Of a stretch of 64,000 bases of DNA, positions 42,607-50,347 are shown piece by piece. Source of the DNA: Natrinema versiforme JCM 10478. GTDB lineage: Archaea > Halobacteriota > Halobacteria > Halobacteriales > Natrialbaceae. Within the stretch, counting starts at the first letter, position 1; every line of letters starts with the position of its first letter. The DNA is taken from assembly GCF_000337195.1 (NCBI RefSeq), contig NZ_AOID01000053.1, forward strand, positions 1-64,000, in the 5' to 3' direction. The notes under the pieces are model-generated. The model had not been told where the DNA came from, made no database searches, and saw only the letters and a list, made by a program, of their open reading frames with translations. Both the position numbers and the translations under genes were made by a program.

Positions 42607-44310
42607 TCACTCCAGGTAACCGAGTTCGCGGAGCCGGTCCTGCGTCGCTTCGTCGGCCTCCTTGAGTGCATCCCCGGCGTCGGCATCCGTCTCGGTCGGG
42701 TCGTCCCACGCGCCGCCGACCGCGTCCTCGAACCGGGCGAGTGCCCGTTCGGTGGCCGCGACGCGGTCGTCGTCCGCGGGGTCGACCGGCGACGCCTCGC
42801 GCGGATCGTCATCGAGCCGGTACCCCTCGTCCGGAACGAGATCCGCGCGAACGTACTTCCGGTCGGTACCGCGTGCGGCCCGGAGCCGCGAGTAGGCCCG
42901 GTGATCCGCCGGCAGCGTGACGCCGGCCTCGCTCGCCTTCTGCTCTAAGTGGTGTAACTCGATGACCGGCTGGGCGTACTCGATAAACGCGTAGTCGGCG
43001 TCGCCGTCGCCCTCGAGGACGGCTCGCTGGCCGGGGTCCGGATCCGAGACGCCGTCGAACGCTCGGTACTCGCTCGAGAGCAGCGACCGCGTCGGGTCCA
43101 GCGCGACGGGGCCGTCGTCCCCGCCCGGGCCGACCGCGGGGTCGGGATCGACGGCCAGCGTGTCAAGCATCGTGTGATAGCAGTCGAGCAGTTCGACGAG
43201 ATCGTCGCGCCGCTCGGCCTCGAGGGCAGGGTGTTTCACCAGCAGTGGGACGGTGACGAGTTCGTCGTAGAGCGCGAACTCGTGGCCGTAGAGGTCGTGT
43301 TCGCCGTGGAGTTCGCCGTGGTCAGCCGCGACGACGACGGTGGTCTCCTCCCACTGGCCGGTCGCGCGCAGCCAGTCGAAGAGACGGCCGAGTTCGGCGT
43401 CCATGTGCGCGATTTCGGCGTCGTACAGCCCCCGGATGTCGGCCCACTCCTCGTCGTCGATGTCCCGAACGCCGGCGTTGTACTCCTTCGAGTTCTGACA
43501 GACGGAATCGGGATCGACCCCGGGGGCGAAGGTTTCGCGGTACTCCTCGGGCGGGTAGTACGGCAAATGGGCGTCCATCAGATTGACGAACGCGAACCAG
43601 CCCCGATCGCTCTCGCTGTCGTCGATGAAGGACCTCGTTCGGTCGATGACCGACGGCGTCTTCGTGTCGGCCCCCTCGCCGCTGGCGAGTTTCTCGTGGG
43701 CCATCGCGCCGAGCCTGACGAGTTTCGACGCCATCTCGCGGAGGTAGTCGTTGTCGTTGACCGCCTGCCACGCGCTCGCGAGCGGACCCGAGAGCACGTC
43801 TCGAGGCAGGATCTCGAAGAACGAGTCGTGGGCGTCGAAGCCGTCGGTGAGGCCGGTGTAGGGGGTGATCCAGGCGTTCGAGGAGAAACACGCCGTGTCG
43901 TATCCCGCCGCCGAGAGGGTCGACGCCAGGGTCGTCGCGTCGTCGAGGTACGGACTCCCCTGGTCGGCCCTGTGCTGGCTCGGGTAGAGGCCGGTAAAGA
44001 GCGAGGCGTGGACCGGCAAGGTCCACGGCGCGGGCGCGACCGCGGACTCGAAGACGGTCGCCTCTTCGGCGAACACCGAGAGTTCAGGTGTCGTCCCCCG
44101 GTCGTAGCCGTACGGGCCGAGGCGATCCTTCCGGACGGTATCGAGCACGACGAAGAGGACGTTCGACTGGCGGGTGCCGGGTTCCGTCTCCGTCGCCGTT
44201 CCCGTCCCCTGTACGGCCGCAGTCTCGCGAACGGTTGACTGTGACCGACCCCCGGTACTGCAGCGGAGAGCGGGCGCTGACGGGACGGTAGAAGGGTTCA
44301 GGTAACTCAC
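42607..44310 (-). CDS. sulfatase-superfamily protein with Thr in place of the formylglycine Cys
   Basis: A 567-aa protein starting at a GTG. After a low-complexity N terminus (about 1-48) come the metal motif NVLFVVLDTVRKDRLGPYGY (D57), the nucleophile region PAPWTLPVHASLFTG, then VVVAADHGELHGEHDLYGHE with metal-binding Asp and His. In true sulfatases the motif is CxPSR; here the aligned residue is T97 and the Arg is His, so formylglycine cannot form. A Thr nucleophile is used by phosphoglycerol and phosphoethanolamine transferases and by nucleotide pyrophosphatases, so those activities are more likely. No signal peptide is obvious. Confidence 0.9.
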   Translation of the reverse strand: MSYLNPSTVPSAPALRCSTGGRSQSTVRETAAVQGTGTATETEPGTRQSNVLFVVLDTVRKDRLGPYGYDRGTTPELSVFAEEATVFESAVAPAPWTLPVHASLFTGLYPSQHRADQGSPYLDDATTLASTLSAAGYDTACFSSNAWITPYTGLTDGFDAHDSFFEILPRDVLSGPLASAWQAVNDNDYLREMASKLVRLGAMAHEKLASGEGADTKTPSVIDRTRSFIDDSESDRGWFAFVNLMDAHLPYYPPEEYRETFAPGVDPDSVCQNSKEYNAGVRDIDDEEWADIRGLYDAEIAHMDAELGRLFDWLRATGQWEETTVVVAADHGELHGEHDLYGHEFALYDELVTVPLLVKHPALEAERRDDLVELLDCYHTMLDTLAVDPDPAVGPGGDDGPVALDPTRSLLSSEYRAFDGVSDPDPGQRAVLEGDGDADYAFIEYAQPVIELHHLEQKASEAGVTLPADHRAYSRLRAARGTDRKYVRADLVPDEGYRLDDDPREASPVDPADDDRVAATERALARFEDAVGGAWDDPTETDADAGDALKEADEATQDRLRELGYLE

Positions 44311-44582
44311 TGGGTGTATTCCACCGAGCGCACAATTTGTTATGGAGCGAGTACGGTCCCGGAACCGTCTCGCCGTCGCCGTAGTGAATCATTGAACGGG
44401 ACACCCTCAAGGGCGGGGCCGGCGATAGCGGAGACGAGCCCAACGTCTCGGAACGACTCGAGCGGCCCTGTCCGACCGAGAGAACGAGCGCCCGATCGAC
44501 GAGCAGGTACCCGTGAGCGCCGACCGCTTCCGTTGTTGCGAGCGATCAGACGTTTCAAGTCGACTGAGAATCCATACCCGCC
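44311..44582. other. intergenic region, nothing recognised
   Basis: About 270 bp between the divergent sulfatase-like and flippase-like genes, so it should contain two promoters. I see only weak AT-rich stretches and no gene. Confidence 0.4.
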
Positions 44583-45602
44583 ATGGACGAGCAAAATCGG
44601 CGCGCGTTTCTCATCGGGGCCTTCGGTGCGATCGCGGTCTTTGCCGTCCTCGTGTTCATCGTCGGCGCGCGCTCTATTCTCGATTCTCTCCTCTCGGCAC
44701 AACCGTCGCTCGTCGCGGCGACGTTTGCACTCGCGCTCTGTTGGCTGGCCGTCTGGAGCCTGATGCTCCGGACCGTCCTCGGCACGCTCGGCGTCGAGAT
44801 CCCGCTGGGCAAGTCGTTTCTCGTCTACGCCGGCGCTGTCTTCGCCAACAACGTGACCCCGTTCGGACAGGCCGGCGGCGAACCGATCGCGGCGCTGCTC
44901 ATCTCGAAGGTCTCCAACTCCCGCTACGAAACCGGTCTCGTCGGGATCGCGAGCGTCGACGTCCTCAACGTGATCCCGTCGATCTCGCTCGTCTTCGTGG
45001 GGATCGGCTACTATGGGACCACCGCCGCCGTCGGCGAGCGCCTCGAGACGGCCGTCGGCTCGGCCGTCGTGCTGATCGGTGCCGTCCTGCTCGTCATGGG
45101 ACTTGTCTGGCGGTACCGAGACCGGATCATCGACCGTCTCCCGGCCGTCATCGCGCCCCGGCTCGGAAGGCTCGGTCTCGAGCGTTTCGACTCGGAGACG
45201 CTCGAGGCCGACCTCGCGGACCGAATGGGCCGGTTCTTCGAGAACATCGAGCGGCTCGCGACGAACCGCTGGCGGCTCGGGGCCGTGATCGGGCTCTCGC
45301 TGTGTGGCTGGCTCTTTCAGGTGGTCGCGCTGCTCGCGGCCTTTGCCGCCCTCGGCTACAGCGTCCCGCCCTACGTCCTGCTGTTTGCGATTCCGCTCGC
45401 GAACATCGCCGGCGCGGCCCCGCTCCCGGGCGGCCTCGGCGGGATCGAGGCCGCGTTCGTCACGCTGCTCGTCCCGACGACGGGCATCGAAGCGTCGGCC
45501 GTCACCGCAGCCGTCCTGATCTTCCGCGGCGCGGTCTACTGGATGCCCATCCTCATCGGCGGCGCCTCGGTGTCGGCGCTGGGGATTCGGACGCTCCGAT
45601 GA
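44583..45602 (+). CDS. flippase-like membrane protein (UPF0104/LPG-synthase TM region)
   Basis: A 339-aa polytopic protein with about eight helices, matching the family related to the transmembrane region of lysylphosphatidylglycerol synthase (UPF0104, archaeal AglD-type tails). Signature segments are VFANNVTPFGQAGGEPIAAL, near the substrate cavity, and PLANIAGAAPLPGGLGGIEA. It probably moves or binds a lipid or lipid-linked sugar; exact cargo unknown. It is followed at once by a DUF457-type gene, and the gene cluster around it is rich in glycosyltransferases. Confidence 0.9.
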   Translation: MDEQNRRAFLIGAFGAIAVFAVLVFIVGARSILDSLLSAQPSLVAATFALALCWLAVWSLMLRTVLGTLGVEIPLGKSFLVYAGAVFANNVTPFGQAGGEPIAALLISKVSNSRYETGLVGIASVDVLNVIPSISLVFVGIGYYGTTAAVGERLETAVGSAVVLIGAVLLVMGLVWRYRDRIIDRLPAVIAPRLGRLGLERFDSETLEADLADRMGRFFENIERLATNRWRLGAVIGLSLCGWLFQVVALLAAFAALGYSVPPYVLLFAIPLANIAGAAPLPGGLGGIEAAFVTLLVPTTGIEASAVTAAVLIFRGAVYWMPILIGGASVSALGIRTLR

Positions 45603-45656
45603 GCCGGCCGAGTAGTTAACCGCGCCGGCCGCCGAGTAGCAGCCGACTCGAGACCG

Positions 45657-46214
45657 ATGTATCGAGACGGTCACGCCGGCTTCAACGCGCTCCTGTACGC
45701 GCCGTTCGTGCCGACGGTAACCGCCGCCTACTCGCTCGAGACGGCGCTCTGGGGCGCGGTTATCGCGCTCGCCGCGGCGAACCTGCCCGACCTCGACCAG
45801 AGCATCGAGCAGATCGACCACCGCGGCCCGACTCACACCGTCTGGTTTGCCCTCCTCTTTGGCTTCGTTGCGGGAGTCGGAACCGTACTCGTCGCTCGCT
45901 CGGGGTTCGGCTCCGGCAGCTTCGGCTTCGGATTCGCCGTCGGCACCTGCGGGATTCTCGCCCATCTCGCGGGCGACATCGTGACGCCGATGGGAATCGC
46001 CCCGTTCGCGCCAGTTTCGCGGGTCCACGTCACGCTCGAGTGGTTCAAATCGAAAAACGGCCGGATCAATCGCGCGTTTCTGCTCGTCGGCTCGGTCGCG
46101 TTGGTGGCGTCGCTGCTGTTGGCGGCCGCTCAGCCGGTTCCGATACGGGTGCCGGTGTCGACGACCGGCGATTTATTCCGACTGACGCCGACGGACGCCG
46201 CCGCTTCGATCTAG
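45657..46214 (+). CDS. membrane-bound DUF457-type metal-dependent hydrolase family protein
   Basis: A 185-aa membrane protein with four or five helices and the family motif LPDLDQSIEQIDHRGPTHTV (about 43-62), then HLAGDIVTPMGIAPFAPVS. It is a paralogue of the protein at 32012-32503. Its 3' end overlaps the convergent gene at 46173-46694 by 42 bp. Functions of these proteins are unknown, although membrane hydrolase activity has been suggested for the family. Confidence 0.88.
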   Translation: MYRDGHAGFNALLYAPFVPTVTAAYSLETALWGAVIALAAANLPDLDQSIEQIDHRGPTHTVWFALLFGFVAGVGTVLVARSGFGSGSFGFGFAVGTCGILAHLAGDIVTPMGIAPFAPVSRVHVTLEWFKSKNGRINRAFLLVGSVALVASLLLAAAQPVPIRVPVSTTGDLFRLTPTDAAASI

Positions 46215-46694
46215 CCACTGCTCGATCGCCGCTAGGTCGTCCGTGCGCCACGCGAGAACGCCGACGGACGCCGACCAGAGCAGGGTCGTCGCGATTACAC
46301 CGTGGACGTCCAGGCCGGGGCTCCACGTCGCCCGCAGCGGGAACAGCCACGGGATCGCCATCGGGGACAGCGAATCGATGGCGAGGTGGGAACCGATCGC
46401 GAGTCCGGCAGCGATCGCGACTGCACGACTGCGGCTAATCGCGTACGTTCCAGCGATGACCGACAGCGCGAACAGCGGCGAATGCGTTATGCCCCGGTGG
46501 ACGAACGGCCACCCCCACGCCGCCGGAAAGAGGAAGTCCGCGTCCGGGGCGAGCCCGAAGACGACACCCAGCCACAGCCCGGCTCGCGGACCGACATCGG
46601 CGAACCCGCGGGCGAGCGCGACGCCGACGATAGCGTGTGTCGCAAACGCGACGGTAAGAAAGACGATCAGTCCGAACAGCATCGGTTCACCCAT
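46173..46694 (-). CDS. DUF457-superfamily membrane protein
   Basis: A 173-aa membrane protein with about four helices. The polar motif is LAPDADFLFPAAWGW followed by VHRGITHSPLFALSVI and GSHLAIDSLSPMAIPWLFPL, similar to the two DUF457-type proteins in this window but more divergent. Starts at 46694 (MGEP) or 46682 (MLFG) are both possible. It overlaps the 3' end of the plus-strand paralogue by 42 bp. Confidence 0.85.
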   Translation of the reverse strand: MGEPMLFGLIVFLTVAFATHAIVGVALARGFADVGPRAGLWLGVVFGLAPDADFLFPAAWGWPFVHRGITHSPLFALSVIAGTYAISRSRAVAIAAGLAIGSHLAIDSLSPMAIPWLFPLRATWSPGLDVHGVIATTLLWSASVGVLAWRTDDLAAIEQWLDRSGGVRRRQSE

Positions 46695-46772
46695 CGGCCG
46701 AGATCCGGATATACGTTGTGCCGCTCCCCGCTCGCGGGCGGGGATTCGAGGCCGAGACCAGGTGTATTTACG

Positions 46773-46805
46773 ACGGCTGCAACTGCAAGCCCACGACTTC
46801 AGTCG
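46773..46805. mobile_element. possible decayed IS200/IS605-type element end
   Basis: CCCACGACTTCAGTCG (hairpin CGAC-TTCA-GTCG) at about 46783-46798 resembles the right-end hairpins of haloarchaeal IS200/IS605 elements. The flanking arm is broken and no tnpB frame is nearby, so this is at most a relic. Confidence 0.25.
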
Positions 46806-46839
46806 CCCGACGAGGTCAGAGTCGAGATGACAGACGGCG

Positions 46840-47361
46840 ATGGTCCCCCTCCAACTCACCGAAACGCCACCGTGGCTCGAGTCCCTGTTCACCTCGGAAG
46901 TCGGCTTCGCGGTCCTGTTCGGCATCTGTGTCCTCGAGGGAGCGATGTTGCTGCGGTTCATGCCAAGCGAACTCGTCGTGCCGTCGGCACTGGCGCTGAT
47001 CGGCTCGTCGGTCCCGACGGCGGCCTCGATCGTCGTCCTCGCGGTCGTCGGGACGACGGTCGGTCAACTCCTCCTGTTCGGGCTCGTCCGTCGCGCCGGT
47101 CGGGAGTACGTCCTCCAAAAGCGCTGGTTCCCGGTCACCGAGTCGCGCCTCGAGCGGTTCGACGGCTGGTTCGACCAGTGGGGAGCCGTTGCTGTCGCCG
47201 CGAGCAATACGATGCTGTTCGTCCGGGGGCTACTCACCGTGCCCGCCGGCCTCTCGGAGATGGACAGTCGATCGTTCCTCGTGCTGTCGGCGGTGGGCTC
47301 GCTGTCCTTTCAGTCGATTCTGGCCGGCCTCTACTTGCTCGGCGGTTACCTGCTCGTCTGA
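46840..47361 (+). CDS. DedA-family membrane protein
   Basis: A 173-aa DedA/VTT-domain protein, a compact polytopic membrane protein with about four or five helices. The family motifs are EGAMLLRFMPSELVVPSALA (about 33-52, with the charged residues of the VTT domain) and the second half FVRGLLTVPAGLSEMDSRSF. DedA proteins are proposed lipid scramblases or flippases (undecaprenyl-phosphate and C55-type lipids in bacteria). The neighbourhood of lipid and glycan genes fits this. Confidence 0.9.
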   Translation: MVPLQLTETPPWLESLFTSEVGFAVLFGICVLEGAMLLRFMPSELVVPSALALIGSSVPTAASIVVLAVVGTTVGQLLLFGLVRRAGREYVLQKRWFPVTESRLERFDGWFDQWGAVAVAASNTMLFVRGLLTVPAGLSEMDSRSFLVLSAVGSLSFQSILAGLYLLGGYLLV

Positions 47362-47410
47362 GCGGGAAACGACGCCGGGAGCCGAGACCGAGTGCGTCCG
47401 CGGTCGGGGC

Positions 47411-48814
47411 TCAGTCCCCGCCCTGCCTGGAGACCGGCAGCCGGAACCTGACCCCGGCGTCCCGCAATTGCCACCTGATCTCGAGGCCGGCCCAGAGCAG
47501 CCCCGTTAGGAGCGCGACCCCGACGGCGGCAAACTCCGACGCCCCCATCCAGACCGGGGTCGCGAAGAGGAGGCCGTTGTAGATCCGATGGGGGAGGATC
47601 GACTCGAGGAGGTTCCCGAGGAAGTCGAGCGGATCGAATCCGAAGAATCCGCTGCTCTCGTCGTCGCTCTCGGCCGTGGTTTGGGACTCGAGGCCGAGTG
47701 CTGCGGCGCTTTGGCCGCCCTCGCTTTCGGCACCGGTCTCTAAGCGTTCGGCCTCGTAGGGGAGCGTCGACTCGACCTGCCAGACGATGTCGCCGGATTC
47801 GTTGACCTCCATGACACGGTTGCCGTGGGTGTCGGTGATGAGCGTATTCCCGTTGGGCAGTCGATCGGCGTCTCGCGGCCACTGGATGCGGTCGTCTTCC
47901 CACTCCCAGCTACGGGTCCACTCGCCGTCCTCGCGCTGGAACTCCTGGACGCGGCCGTTCTCGGAGTCGGCGACGACGACGGCCGGGCCACCCTCGCTCT
48001 CGGGGATGTAGTCGGGGTTGTGCTGTTCGTACTGGATGTCGTACTCGTCTTCTTCCCCGAGGGTCCAGTCCTCGACCAAGCCCTCCTCCCGATCGAGGAA
48101 GACGACCTGGTCCTGATTCCGAAGGCTGGCCATGATTCGGCCCTCCATCTCGCCCGATTCGATGTATTCGACATCATTAATGTGCGCCCAGTCGCCGGGA
48201 TACGCGCCGCCGCCCTCGACGGGGAAGTCGCTCTGGGCGTCCCAGAGCCACTCGACGACCTCCGTCTCGGTGTTCACGATGAACACCTGATCCGCGACGA
48301 TGTCGGCGACGACGACGTGGGTCTCGTTGATGCGGTCCGCGTCGTGCCACTCGCCGGCGGTCTCCTTGTAATCGTAGCGCTCGTAGATCACCTCGACCTC
48401 GCCGGTCGAGAGGTTCGCGCGCTCGATGACGTTGCGCGCACACGGCGGGTCGGAACAGGTCGGACCCTCCGAGTGAATCGTGTCCGTCGCGGTGTACTCG
48501 ACGGTCAGCGGGTCCCCCTCGACAGGGTCGACGTCGAAGTACTTCGTCCGCGAGTTGTTGTAATAGAGAACGTCACCGCTAGGTTCGTAGGCGGTGATGG
48601 TGCCGGCCCGCCCCGATTCGGTGACGACCGTATGGTTCTCCGTCGGCGGTGCGTCGGGCACGTCGGCCTCCGTGGCCGTCGAGAGGTCGTTCGACGCCGC
48701 GCTGGCGACGACGGCCGCCGAGAGGAGGATCACGGCGACGAACACGACCCGGAGTCGGTTTCGCGTGAGGATCGATCGGAGCCGAGCGAGCGGGGAGAGT
48801 GATCGGTCAGACAT
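47411..48814 (-). CDS. arylsulfotransferase-like membrane protein (beta-propeller)
   Basis: A 467-aa protein with an N-terminal membrane anchor (about 22-40), an extracellular six-bladed propeller-like region (about 55-360) and a C-terminal membrane segment (about 405-445). Repeated patterns such as GEWHDADRINETHVVVADIV, GDWAHINDVEYIESG, EQHNPDYIPESEGGPAVVVA and PRDADRLPNGNTLITDTHGN match the arylsulfotransferase (ASST)/PQQ-like family. Haloarchaea have several; their acceptors are unknown. It lies just outside the glycan cluster. Confidence 0.88.
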   Translation of the reverse strand: MSDRSLSPLARLRSILTRNRLRVVFVAVILLSAAVVASAASNDLSTATEADVPDAPPTENHTVVTESGRAGTITAYEPSGDVLYYNNSRTKYFDVDPVEGDPLTVEYTATDTIHSEGPTCSDPPCARNVIERANLSTGEVEVIYERYDYKETAGEWHDADRINETHVVVADIVADQVFIVNTETEVVEWLWDAQSDFPVEGGGAYPGDWAHINDVEYIESGEMEGRIMASLRNQDQVVFLDREEGLVEDWTLGEEDEYDIQYEQHNPDYIPESEGGPAVVVADSENGRVQEFQREDGEWTRSWEWEDDRIQWPRDADRLPNGNTLITDTHGNRVMEVNESGDIVWQVESTLPYEAERLETGAESEGGQSAAALGLESQTTAESDDESSGFFGFDPLDFLGNLLESILPHRIYNGLLFATPVWMGASEFAAVGVALLTGLLWAGLEIRWQLRDAGVRFRLPVSRQGGD

Positions 48815-48954
48815 TGGTCATACCGGATACTGCCGGGCCATCCGAGGTACCATTATCCGTCGTTTGCAGTCTGTGACAGACGGCGTCGAACGCGGATCGC
48901 TTGGGGCCAGTGGCAGGCAGCAGCGGATCAGCGACGCCGTTGGGTCGCTGCGAC

Positions 48955-49830
48955 TCACTCCAGTTCGTCCGCGCGTCTCGTGGTCAGGACGGGCACGGGC
49001 GAGGTCCGGATTACCCGCTCGGTGAAGCTCCCGAGCAGGTGGCGGTCGAGGCCGGTGTGGCCGTGGGTCCCCATCACGACGAGATCGACGCCCTCCTCGT
49101 CGACGTAGGTCGTGATCTCTCGAGGCACCGAGCCGGCCGTGATGGTCGTCTCGATCTCGTCGACACCCGCTTCCCTCGCGGTCGTTTCGGCCTCGTCGAG
49201 AATGGCCTGGACGTTCTCCTCGAGTTGCGAGGGGAGTTGCGTCGACTCCGGGTCGATCACCTCCGGCAGTTCGTCGACGACCGACAGCAGGTGTAACGTC
49301 GCGTCGTGTCGCGCGGCGATCGAGGCCGCGTGCTCGAGCGCTACCGACGCGTGGTCGCTGCCGTCGGTCGGCACGAGCACGTCGCCGTAGGGGTAGTCAC
49401 GTCTTGCCCCTTCGGCCGATCGAACGGTCAGTACGGGAATCTTGCTCCGGTTTACGACGCAATCCGTGGTGCTTCCGAGGACGTATTCGCCGATCCCGCG
49501 CCGGCCGTGAGCGCCCATCACCGCGAGGTCGAACTCGTCGGTCGCGTAGTCGACGATCGCGGTTCGCGGATCGCCCTGGACGAGCTCCGTCTCGACCGCG
49601 ACGCCGCGGTCCTCAGCCAGCGCGGCCGCGCCGTCGAGGATTTCGTCGCCCTCACCCTCGAGTACGTCGACGACGTCCATTCCGAGCCGGGTCAGACTCG
49701 GTTCCTTCGTGTCCGCGACGTAGAGCAGTTGGATCGTTGCCTCCCGGTCGGCAGCGATATCGAGCGCGTGCTCGAGGGCCGCCCTCGCGGGGTCGCTCCC
49801 GTCGGTCGGCACGAGGAGTCGCGTAGTCAT
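48955..49830 (-). CDS. tandem universal stress protein (two UspA domains)
   Basis: A 291-aa protein made of two UspA repeats (about 1-140 and 150-291), each with an ATP-type loop: GAHGRRGIGEYVLGSTTDCV and GTHGHTGLDRHLLGSFTERV, the G-2x-G-9x-GS pattern. Both start with LLVPTDGSDPA-like and VLVPTDGSDHA segments. Such tandem forms are common in haloarchaea and respond to stress; the signal is unknown. The ATG at 49830 faces away from the HalOD1 gene. Confidence 0.93.
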   Translation of the reverse strand: MTTRLLVPTDGSDPARAALEHALDIAADREATIQLLYVADTKEPSLTRLGMDVVDVLEGEGDEILDGAAALAEDRGVAVETELVQGDPRTAIVDYATDEFDLAVMGAHGRRGIGEYVLGSTTDCVVNRSKIPVLTVRSAEGARRDYPYGDVLVPTDGSDHASVALEHAASIAARHDATLHLLSVVDELPEVIDPESTQLPSQLEENVQAILDEAETTAREAGVDEIETTITAGSVPREITTYVDEEGVDLVVMGTHGHTGLDRHLLGSFTERVIRTSPVPVLTTRRADELE

Positions 49831-49938
49831 GGATGGCGGTTCGGCACCGACCCGCTTACCTTTGTGGGATGCTCTCGCGGGGCCGAGAGAAACGAGAAGG
49901 GAACGGTCTCGCGGGCGATCGATGCCCGACGGAAGCCG

Positions 49939-50238
49939 CTACGCCGCTTCGACGCGGATCTCGCCGTCCGCGGCGACGGTCACCAGACAGTCGCTGTACT
50001 CGAACGTGACTGAGCCGGTAGACCGCACTCCGTTCGGGCGCGGCTCGAACAGCCGCTCGAGCGCGTCGGCGTTGATCGCGTAGTGGAGCGGCTCGAGGTC
50101 GGTGATGGCGTGGTCGCGAAATGTTGCGACGGCGTCCGCAACGGCAACGCTGAGCGGTTCATCATCGAGTCTATCGTACTGTACGGAATACTGCTCCCCC
50201 ATCGCGGTCGACGGCGATCGTGAACTCATTTCTGTCAT
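49939..50238 (-). CDS. HalOD1 output-domain protein
   Basis: A 99-aa stand-alone HalOD1 domain, a haloarchaeal output module usually found C-terminal to receiver or PAS domains. The core runs LSVAVADAVATFRDHAITDL and EPLHYAINADALERLFEPRP to VTFEYSDCLVTVAADGEIRV. A TATA-like TATAAT near 50242-50252 lies so close to the ATG at 50238 that a downstream start at 50202 (MGEQY) is possible. It precedes the giant regulator, but no operon is clear. Confidence 0.88.
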   Translation of the reverse strand: MTEMSSRSPSTAMGEQYSVQYDRLDDEPLSVAVADAVATFRDHAITDLEPLHYAINADALERLFEPRPNGVRSTGSVTFEYSDCLVTVAADGEIRVEAA

Positions 50239-50347
50239 TGATTATACGTACCCCCAATACGCCGGTGGGACACTACTCCCCCGTTCTCGAGTTACCGTAA
50301 AGAGCCTGATTGTTAACTCTGTAACCCCGCTCGAAAGCGGTGGTTAA

